Shown here: positions 42,213 to 49,092 of the stretch, in pieces
Numbering within the stretch: the stretch's first letter is position 1
Layout of the letters: each line of letters begins with the position of its first letter
Assembly (NCBI GenBank): GCA_017467535.1
Contig: JAFUST010000007.1
Coordinates: 1-64,000 of the forward strand
Direction: 5' to 3'
From: Prevotella sp.
GTDB taxonomy: Bacteria > Bacteroidota > Bacteroidia > Bacteroidales > Bacteroidaceae
Length of the DNA stretch: 64,000 bases
The notes under the pieces: generated by a model
Told to the model about the DNA's origin: nothing
The model's input: only the letters and a program-made list of their open reading frames with translations
The model's database searches: none
Translations under genes and position numbers: made by a program

Positions 42213-43016
42213 TTAGTAGTTTTGTACGAACTTGTTCAGGTCGTTGTCGCCACCCAACTCGCGCAGGAAGCGGCTGTGCACCTGGGCCAGGCGGTCGGTC
42301 TCGTGGGGCTCCAGGGGCTCGTAGGCGGCGATGATCTCGCGGGCCAGGCGGGTCTTGTAGGCACCCTTGGCGGCCTGCAGACGGCTGTCTATCTGGGCCA
42401 GTCCGCTGGTGATCTCGGTGATGTTGCTGATGTTGGCCCAGTAGGGACTCTGCTTGATGTCGCTGCACTGGCGCTTGATGGCGCTGCTATGGCTGGCGAA
42501 ACTCGTCCACTGGTCGGTCTCGGCATTGAAGCGCGGAGCCAGCGACAGGTTGCGGCTGGACAGGCTGCGGGCCTTGCGATAGAGGTCCATCGTGGCCTTC
42601 ATCTTGTTCACGTCGGCGTTGCTGTTGAAGTGGGAAATCTTGGCCAGCAGGTGGTCCAGGGCATTGCCGTAGACCTCTATCTGCGTGTGGTCGCAGTCGG
42701 ACTTGGCCCACTCGGCCATCATGACGGAGTCCAGCCGGTGGCAGGCCAGTTCGCCGGTCAGGTCGACCAGCGTCTGGTAGCCGTCGCCCAGTTCGCGCCG
42801 GTTCTGCTTGAGGCGGTCCAGCGAGTTGTCGAAGAGGTCGGTATCCCACTCCTGGCTGGCGTTCCATTCGGTCAGCAGTTCGCCCTTCATCTTCTCCATC
42901 AGTCGGCCCTTGTCGCCCGTGATGGTCGTAGAACCGCTGCCTCCGCTCAGGAAGAGCAGTCCGACCACGGCGGCCAGCACGACGATGGCTATTGCTATAA
43001 GTTTGAGTACTTTCAT
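42213..43016 (-). CDS. Membrane-anchored helical protein of the srf-type operon, 267 aa
   Basis: An N-terminal transmembrane helix (about residues 5-25, LIAIAIVVLAAVVGLLFLSG) is followed by a Gly/Ser turn and a 235-residue, largely helical domain, presumably periplasmic. Features such as LRELGGDNDLNKFVQNY at the end are not known to me from any family. It has the size and architecture of the next gene product (266 aa) and may partner with it. It lies 22 nt downstream of the 412-aa gene. Confidence 0.8.
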   Translation of the reverse strand: MKVLKLIAIAIVVLAAVVGLLFLSGGSGSTTITGDKGRLMEKMKGELLTEWNASQEWDTDLFDNSLDRLKQNRRELGDGYQTLVDLTGELACHRLDSVMMAEWAKSDCDHTQIEVYGNALDHLLAKISHFNSNADVNKMKATMDLYRKARSLSSRNLSLAPRFNAETDQWTSFASHSSAIKRQCSDIKQSPYWANISNITEITSGLAQIDSRLQAAKGAYKTRLAREIIAAYEPLEPHETDRLAQVHSRFLRELGGDNDLNKFVQNY

Positions 43017-43038
43017 ATCTCGTTGTTGATGTTGTTAC

Positions 43039-44277
43039 TTATCTTTCTTCTACTGGGTTACCACCTGTTGTCGTGTCAGCCTTCTTCACTGGCTTAGCAG
43101 GGTTGACAGGCTTGGCAGGCTGGGTGACAGGCTGTTTCTTTTCGACGGCGGGCTGCTCCTGCTGCGTGACGGGCTGCTCCTGCACCACTTCTGCAGGCTC
43201 TTCGGTCACCGTGGCTTCTTCGTCTTCTATCGCTTCGCTTGCCGTGATGACTTCCTCTTCAGGCTGGGTCTCAGGCTGCGGGGCGGGAGTGTCGGTGCTT
43301 TCGGTGACGGTCTCCTGAGGGGTAGCGGGGGCATCTTGCTTATTGTAGAAGATGCTGGCTATGCCTGTGATGGCAAGACCGAAGAAGAAGGCAGCCAGAG
43401 GCACCACGAAGAACTTGATGATGGGGCCGAGGATGCTGCTGACAGTGCTAGGCTTTTCGCCCACATCCATGTAGACCCGCTCCTGTGGCAGTTCGGGCAG
43501 CGGAACCGATGGCGACTTGACTACCGGGGCATACTGAGGCTTGGGAGTGCTCGGTGCACTCTGTGTGGCCTGAGGTCTCGGCGCGCTTTGCGGTTGCGGC
43601 TGTGGCTGCGGTTGGGGTTGTGGCTTCGGGGGAGCGGGCGGTGGCGTCATGGGCAGGGGAATCTGCAGGCCACTGACCACGGCGGAATAGACCGTCGTGT
43701 TGCCCTTTTCGCCTATCACCACGCGTTTATAGCCCTGCAACTCCTGATAGTGCACGTTGCGGAAAAAGTCGTCCATCTGGTCTGCAGGCAGCAGCAGCAC
43801 GGCATCGGCCTCTCCATGCATGGGGTACACGGCATCGTAGGACGGCACCAGGCTGTAGCGGGCCACGATGTCCTTGAACAACTGTTCGTCGGGCAACTCC
43901 TCCTTGAAGTTGTGGGTCTCGCTGAGAGAGGACTTCTGGGTCATGCACTCCTGCAGGAAGGTGTCGTGGACGTCCATCAGCAGGGCCAGGGGGCTCTCGT
44001 CGTTCGCCAGGCGATAGCCATTGGGGATGCCGATGGCCATCTTCAGCGCGCCCGGACGTACCGACATATAACTGCTGACATGATTCTGCACCAGCGTATA
44101 ATGGGTGAACTTCTCTCCCGTCTCGAGCACGAAGAAATAGGAATTGTCCTCCATGCCGGGCGGAATGAGGTTCTCCAGTTGCTGCACGGGATTGTTGATC
44201 CAGTAGAGCGGCTGGAAGCCACTGTTGCTATTCTGGTTGCCGAAGATGGCAAGTGTGATTCTCGGATTGTCCATCAT
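43039..44277 (-). CDS. Bitopic protein with Pro-Gln linker and Glu/Pro-rich tail, 412 aa
   Basis: Residues 1-210 form a soluble, probably cytoplasmic domain (LAIFGNQNSNSGFQPLYWIN, then SYFFVLETGEKFTHYTLVQN). A linker with repeated PQ pairs (about 215-245) leads to a transmembrane helix (about 290-312, FFVVPLAAFFFGLAITGIAS). The last 100 residues are rich in Glu, Pro, Thr, Val and Lys and end in KKADTTTGGNPVEER; this tail would extend through the periplasm like a flexible spacer. TonB-like spanning proteins share this style, but no TonB domain is seen. It lies 13 nt after the GTPase-like gene. Confidence 0.8.
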   Translation of the reverse strand: MMDNPRITLAIFGNQNSNSGFQPLYWINNPVQQLENLIPPGMEDNSYFFVLETGEKFTHYTLVQNHVSSYMSVRPGALKMAIGIPNGYRLANDESPLALLMDVHDTFLQECMTQKSSLSETHNFKEELPDEQLFKDIVARYSLVPSYDAVYPMHGEADAVLLLPADQMDDFFRNVHYQELQGYKRVVIGEKGNTTVYSAVVSGLQIPLPMTPPPAPPKPQPQPQPQPQPQSAPRPQATQSAPSTPKPQYAPVVKSPSVPLPELPQERVYMDVGEKPSTVSSILGPIIKFFVVPLAAFFFGLAITGIASIFYNKQDAPATPQETVTESTDTPAPQPETQPEEEVITASEAIEDEEATVTEEPAEVVQEQPVTQQEQPAVEKKQPVTQPAKPVNPAKPVKKADTTTGGNPVEER

Positions 44278-44290
44278 ATCGCGTCAGGCT

Positions 44291-46075
44291 TTAGTTGAAC
44301 ACTTTCTTCAGTTTGTCGCCGAAGCCGCCCGAACTGAAGGTCTCGGTGTTGCTGCGGAGCACCTGTACCAGTTTCATGGCGTCGCGGTCGCTGTACTTGT
44401 AGATGCCGCCCACGTAGAACTGGCCGAGGCTGAAGGTGTAGAGTTTCGGACGGCCGCCGTTGTCGCGGTTGATGTCGAACTCGCGGCAGAGGGCTGTCAG
44501 CGGGGCGATGATGTTCTCGTAGTTGTCGCGGAAGTGCTGTAGGGCCTTCTGGTCGCGCTCCTCCTCGGAACCCAGAGTGTCGCTCTTGGTGACGATGATA
44601 TTGATGGCCTCCACCTTCTTCAGGATGTCCTTGTTCTCCGGCTGCTTCAGCAGGTCGACCATTCGCTTCAGTATGACGCGCTGGTTGACGTTCTTGCGGA
44701 TTAGGTAACTGCCTTCCTCGCTCTCCACCAGATGGTTGAATGCGACTACACGCGCCGTGGGGTCGACGATGATGAAGAAGACCTTGCGGTTGTTGTTGCA
44801 CAGCAGGCGGGTGGCACCGTTGCCCATGTCCTCGAAGGAGATCTTGCCGTTCTCGTTGTCGGCAATCTTGAAGGCGAAGTCCTCGCCCGACATCTCCACG
44901 AGGTTGAGCAGGTGCTTCTTGTTGCCATCGGTGATCTCGGCTTCGATGGTGGCCACGAAGTCCTTGGGCGTCTGGCCGATGGTCAGGCCGGCCTTCAGGT
45001 ACTGGTCGAGGGCACTGGAGTAGGGGCCTCCGGCTCTGACGGTGTCTACGTCAATGCCTGTGCAGCCGATGAGTCCCATCAGGATGCAGGTCTTGCCCGT
45101 TGAGGGGATACCGAAGAGGAACACGTCGGTGTGCTTGTCTGCACACACCTTGCGGCACTTGGCTATCTCGGCGTTCACGTCGGGCAGGTCGTTCTTGATG
45201 CGCTCCAGATTCTTCAGTATCTGGATGGACTCACTGGTGGCCACCTTCTGCTCGATGAGTTCTTCTTCGGTGAAGATGCCGTTGTCCAGGTAGTAGAGCA
45301 GGTTCTCGATGGGGTAGTTGCCCTGTAGTTCCACCATGCCCTGCACCTCGTCGGCCTTCAGCATCCTGAAGAGTTCCTCGGCCTCGTCGCCGAAGGGACT
45401 CAGGGGATGGGACTTGATGAACTCGCTGGTGGCTATCAGGTCGTACTGCTGCTTCACGGCATCCCACTCGTCGTAGCAGACCTTGGCCTCGCGGGCTTCG
45501 GCAGCGCAGAGGCCGTCGGGGAAGTAGCCGAGGTACTTGTCGGCAGCCTCTACGGTATCGAAGATCTGCTTGAGCAGCGTCCATACGCGACGGTCTATTT
45601 CGTCCAGATGGCAGGTGTCGGGATACTTCTCCTTGTGCTTTATCAGCGACTCCACGCTGTCCTGGTCTACGGCCTGCCAGTCTGATTCTTCGATGTCGCC
45701 TATCTTGGTCTTGATCTGCTCCTTGATGCGCTCGATGAGGGCCGGGGCATCATCCACATGGTTGCCCACAGGGCGGCTGGCATCCCACTTGTCCTGGTAA
45801 GCCTTGACGGTGGCCAGGCGTGACCTGAGTTCGTCGAGTTCCAGCCCGCTGAGGTTGGAGGCGGCAGACTCTGCAGCCCGCCACTCGGCCTGCTCCTGCG
45901 GGTTGGGGCGTGAGTTCAGAATGGCTGCGATGGCATTCTTGCGGTCTTCGCTCAGTGCCGACAGGTCGTCGGGGAAGCGCACAAAGCCCTTGTCGATATA
46001 ATCTACCAATTTGGCGATGGGCAGTTTGTTGCACTGGGCATTCAACTGCTGTATCTGTTGTTCTGATAGTGCCAT
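44291..46075 (-). CDS. P-loop GTPase-like protein of the srf-type operon, 594 aa
   Basis: Residues 1 to about 310 are helical and acidic. The P-loop is at about residue 320, VFLFGIPSTGKTCILMGLIG (GxPxTGKT). A possible G3 region is LLNLVEMSGEDFAFKI (about 390). The guanine-specificity motif appears as INIIVTKSDTLG (about 495), favouring GTP over ATP. A later IAPLTALCREFDINRD segment resembles the G5 area, and the C-terminus reports FSLGQFYVGG. This suggests a TRAFAC-like GTPase with an N-terminal regulatory region. It is distinct from SrfC and lies 26 nt after the four-helix membrane protein gene. Partner and output are unknown. Confidence 0.78.
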   Translation of the reverse strand: MALSEQQIQQLNAQCNKLPIAKLVDYIDKGFVRFPDDLSALSEDRKNAIAAILNSRPNPQEQAEWRAAESAASNLSGLELDELRSRLATVKAYQDKWDASRPVGNHVDDAPALIERIKEQIKTKIGDIEESDWQAVDQDSVESLIKHKEKYPDTCHLDEIDRRVWTLLKQIFDTVEAADKYLGYFPDGLCAAEAREAKVCYDEWDAVKQQYDLIATSEFIKSHPLSPFGDEAEELFRMLKADEVQGMVELQGNYPIENLLYYLDNGIFTEEELIEQKVATSESIQILKNLERIKNDLPDVNAEIAKCRKVCADKHTDVFLFGIPSTGKTCILMGLIGCTGIDVDTVRAGGPYSSALDQYLKAGLTIGQTPKDFVATIEAEITDGNKKHLLNLVEMSGEDFAFKIADNENGKISFEDMGNGATRLLCNNNRKVFFIIVDPTARVVAFNHLVESEEGSYLIRKNVNQRVILKRMVDLLKQPENKDILKKVEAINIIVTKSDTLGSEEERDQKALQHFRDNYENIIAPLTALCREFDINRDNGGRPKLYTFSLGQFYVGGIYKYSDRDAMKLVQVLRSNTETFSSGGFGDKLKKVFN

Positions 46076-46101
46076 ATCTCTTTTCTGCTTTGTCTGTATG
46101 A

Positions 46102-47070
46102 TTAGATGCTCATGCCGCCGTCGTTGACGGGGATGCTGTTCCGCTTGATGCGGTTACGCTTGGTGCGATAGGCCACGATGTAGTTGAACAGCACCATCAG
46201 GTGGAGCACGATGCAGATGGCCACGCCGATGATGGAGTAACTGCTCATGTCGCTGAACCGCTCGGCAAACGTGGTGGCGATGGGATATTGGTTGGGCTCG
46301 TGGTTCTTGACGATGTCAGACACGTCGGCCTCGTTCTTATGGATGACAGGGAAGGGCAGGGTGGCCGACACCTCCTCGAGTTTGGCCGACACCTGAGGGC
46401 CGAGGCCCTTCATGGCGTTGGCGGCCTCGGGAATCTTCAGTACGCTCCAACTCTGAATCTGCTCCGTGCAACGCTCCAGTTCGTCCTCCCAGGCGTCGTA
46501 GAAACTGCTCTGGGCTTGGTCGGTGACGTTCTCTATCCGGTCCTGCCACTTGTCCTTGAAGTTGGCGATGCTGGCCGGCGTCAGTTCGAAGCCGTTGGCG
46601 TCTACAAACTCCATCAGTTGGTCGGTGGATTCTCCCTGTGCAGCCAGTTCAAGGCCCGTGATCGTATTGGTAAGGGCGGCATTCTCCGTGCTCTGGAACT
46701 TCTGGATGCTCTGACGAATCAGGCTGAGATCCTCTGTGGCTGCTGCCTTCAGTTCGCCGGATGAGGCATAGATGGTGGCGAAGCGGGCCACCTTGTTGCT
46801 CGACAGCGCGGCAATGACGATATAGAGGAAGAGCAGAATACCCTCGATGATGCGCCATTTGAGCAGGTCGGTGTCTGCCGTCTTGGCCTTGATGAGCAGC
46901 CAGAGCAGGATGCCGAAGCCGGCCGTCCAGGCCGCTGCCTTCAGGATGGCAATGCCGAGGTTGTCGCCAGAGTAGAAATATCCCAGGAAAAGGAAGACCA
47001 ACAGGAGTACGATGCCGATGGTGGCAATGATGTTGGCCAGTGATATGCCGTTACTTTTGTTCTGTGCCAT
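46102..47070 (-). CDS. Four-helix membrane protein of the srf-type operon, 322 aa
   Basis: Three hydrophobic helices lie within the first 95 residues (about 13-31, 38-58, 70-90, including IIATIGIVLLLVFLFLGYF). A soluble, mostly helical loop of about 180 residues follows, then one more helix (about 278-302, IIGVAICIVLHLMVLFNYIV) and a short basic tail. With both ends probably cytoplasmic, the large loop would be periplasmic. No family is recognised. It may be the membrane platform for the subtilisin and the GTPases. Gaps to its neighbours are 18 and 26 nt. Confidence 0.8.
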   Translation of the reverse strand: MAQNKSNGISLANIIATIGIVLLLVFLFLGYFYSGDNLGIAILKAAAWTAGFGILLWLLIKAKTADTDLLKWRIIEGILLFLYIVIAALSSNKVARFATIYASSGELKAAATEDLSLIRQSIQKFQSTENAALTNTITGLELAAQGESTDQLMEFVDANGFELTPASIANFKDKWQDRIENVTDQAQSSFYDAWEDELERCTEQIQSWSVLKIPEAANAMKGLGPQVSAKLEEVSATLPFPVIHKNEADVSDIVKNHEPNQYPIATTFAERFSDMSSYSIIGVAICIVLHLMVLFNYIVAYRTKRNRIKRNSIPVNDGGMSI

Positions 47071-47088
47071 AATATATATAATAAGGTG

Positions 47089-49086
47089 TTAGTCATCGAT
47101 GCGCTCATTGACCTTGCGCAGGTAGTAGGGCGTGGCTGTGCCGTACTGCGAACTGTGGTAGCACTGCACTTTCTGCTCCTCGTCGGGCGTGCAGAAGTAG
47201 GTGGCTACGACATAGTGGTTCGACGCGTCGGGATTGCTGGCCGGCTCCCGTTGGGTAAGCACGATCTTGTCGTCCTCCCACTGGATGGAGAGGGGGGCGG
47301 TGAAGTCCAGACGGGTGCTCTGCTCGAAGTAGATGATCTCGCCGGCGTTTTCACTCGTGATGTTGAAGTAGAGGCGAATCATTTCGTCCGTGGCCTGACC
47401 GTCGGTGGTCTTGCGCAACTGCTGGGTGCTCTGCCAGAGACCCAGGAAACGACTGTGGTCGTTCTGAATCTCCTCCATGTTGGCATATTCGTCGCCGTTC
47501 TGCACACGCAGCAGGGCGTCCTTGATCTGCAGCAGTTTGCCGATCTCAGGATTGCTGTCGATGGGCTTGCCGGTCTCGCGCAGTATCTGGATGATGTCTG
47601 GCGTAGACAGGTCGGGGTTGAGACTCTTCATCAGGGCCACGGCACCCGTCACGATAGGAGCCGAGAAACTGGTGCCCATGCCCCATTCCAGGGGGATGTA
47701 GTCGTTGTAGGGGCAGGCACCGAAGATGTTGACACCGGGAGCCGAGATGGTTGACTCCTCGACATTGTGCTCTTCGAAGTTGCCGAAGTTGCTGAAACTG
47801 GCCTTCTGCAGGTTGGTGTCAACGGCAGAGACCTTGATGGAGCGGTCGCCACGCTTGCTGGGGTCGAGGGCCGTGTAGAGGTTCTCGTTACCGGCAGCCC
47901 AGACCACGGTCACGTTGCGGGCGTTGGCCAGGTCGAAGGCATAGTCCCAGACGGCCTCCTCCTCTTTGCGCCACTCCTGACTCAACTGAATCTGCTCTTC
48001 GGTGGTGAGGCTGTAGATGGGGCTGTCCTCAGGATAGGCATCGCCAGCCGAGATATTCACTACGTTAGCACCCTTGTAGATGGCGTAGAGCAGACCCTGC
48101 AGCAGCGTCAACGACGTGAACTGGTGTCCCGCACTGATGGGCATGAACTTACAGTTGGGGGCAATACCAGCCGTACCGCGGTTGTTGTCCATGTTGCCCA
48201 GCGTGGTGCAGGCTACGAGTGAGCCGTGCTTGAATGGGGCGTCAGCGCAGCCCTCCTGGGGAGGAGCCACATTGCCCGTGCGACGAGGCACACAGAACGG
48301 ACTGACGATGCGGTCGCTGTTCAGTTCGTCGTGCTCCAGGTCGAAGTAACTGTCGATGATGGCAACGGTCACATCGGGGCTGCCCTTGGTGATCTCCCAA
48401 GCCTCGTAGGCCTGGATGGGCTCAAAGTGCCAAGAGTAGTCGGGATAGTTGAAGGCTGGGTCGTTGGGGCGTTCAGCCTGGAAACTGCCCATCACACTCT
48501 CTGGGAATACCAGGAAGTTGATGTCGGTAATCTGCTGTGGCAGATTCTCGATCATCGCGTCGCGCTCCTCTGTAGGCACCTCAATCTGCAGGGCCTTGGT
48601 CAGTGGGTCGTAGAAGCGGATGGTGTACTGGTCGCCAGGATAGAGTTGCTTGAACTCGTCGGCAAACTGCCGGAAGGTCTCGTCCTCGGCATCGGAGTCG
48701 AGGATGACGTTCAGGCGGTCGCCCACGGTCTGCTGGCCCATACTGTCGCGAACGATTTCGTCGTCAGTATAGGGCGGGATATAGTTGTCGTCAGGCTGGG
48801 GCAGGTTCTCACCCGGATTGATGATGTTGCGCGGAATGTCGAGTGTGGTGTCCACTGGCACGCGCGGGTTGGGATTCTCGCCCGTCGGGTTGGTAATCTC
48901 GCCGGGTGTGGGACGGAACGGGTTAGAACAACTGCACATCTTGAACATGCTGAGCAGGAACATCAGTGTGAGCAGGAGAACCAAATACAACAGCAGTCGT
49001 CCCAGACAGCCCAGGCATCCCCAGGGCTTCCAGAAGGGTTCGTGCGGGTTTACCGTGCCTTTCGGGCCAAAATAGATTTTCTTCAT
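47089..49086 (-). CDS. Membrane-anchored subtilisin-like (S8) serine peptidase
   Basis: A 665-aa protein. The N-terminal helix (about residues 26-48, LLLYLVLLLTLMFLLSMFKM) is preceded by a short basic segment and followed by a Cys pair and a long Pro/Asn-rich stretch. Residues about 110-205 look like a propeptide or adaptor. The S8 catalytic triad is present: Asp in VTVAIIDSYFDLEHDEL (about 245), His in FKHGSLVACTTLGN (about 285) and Ser in GMGTSFSAPIVTGAVALMKS (about 472), with the oxyanion Asn in VVWAAGNENLY. A C-terminal domain of about 130 residues follows. It should cleave proteins in the periplasm. It lies 6 nt downstream of the SrfC-like gene. Confidence 0.9.
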   Translation of the reverse strand: MKKIYFGPKGTVNPHEPFWKPWGCLGCLGRLLLYLVLLLTLMFLLSMFKMCSCSNPFRPTPGEITNPTGENPNPRVPVDTTLDIPRNIINPGENLPQPDDNYIPPYTDDEIVRDSMGQQTVGDRLNVILDSDAEDETFRQFADEFKQLYPGDQYTIRFYDPLTKALQIEVPTEERDAMIENLPQQITDINFLVFPESVMGSFQAERPNDPAFNYPDYSWHFEPIQAYEAWEITKGSPDVTVAIIDSYFDLEHDELNSDRIVSPFCVPRRTGNVAPPQEGCADAPFKHGSLVACTTLGNMDNNRGTAGIAPNCKFMPISAGHQFTSLTLLQGLLYAIYKGANVVNISAGDAYPEDSPIYSLTTEEQIQLSQEWRKEEEAVWDYAFDLANARNVTVVWAAGNENLYTALDPSKRGDRSIKVSAVDTNLQKASFSNFGNFEEHNVEESTISAPGVNIFGACPYNDYIPLEWGMGTSFSAPIVTGAVALMKSLNPDLSTPDIIQILRETGKPIDSNPEIGKLLQIKDALLRVQNGDEYANMEEIQNDHSRFLGLWQSTQQLRKTTDGQATDEMIRLYFNITSENAGEIIYFEQSTRLDFTAPLSIQWEDDKIVLTQREPASNPDASNHYVVATYFCTPDEEQKVQCYHSSQYGTATPYYLRKVNERIDD

Positions 49087-49092
49087 AGTCGC

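Noticed and set aside
43039..44277. TonB protein
   Set aside because: The Pro/Glu/Lys-rich tail and membrane helix are TonB-like, but the helix is central, there is a large N-terminal domain, and no C-terminal TonB domain follows.
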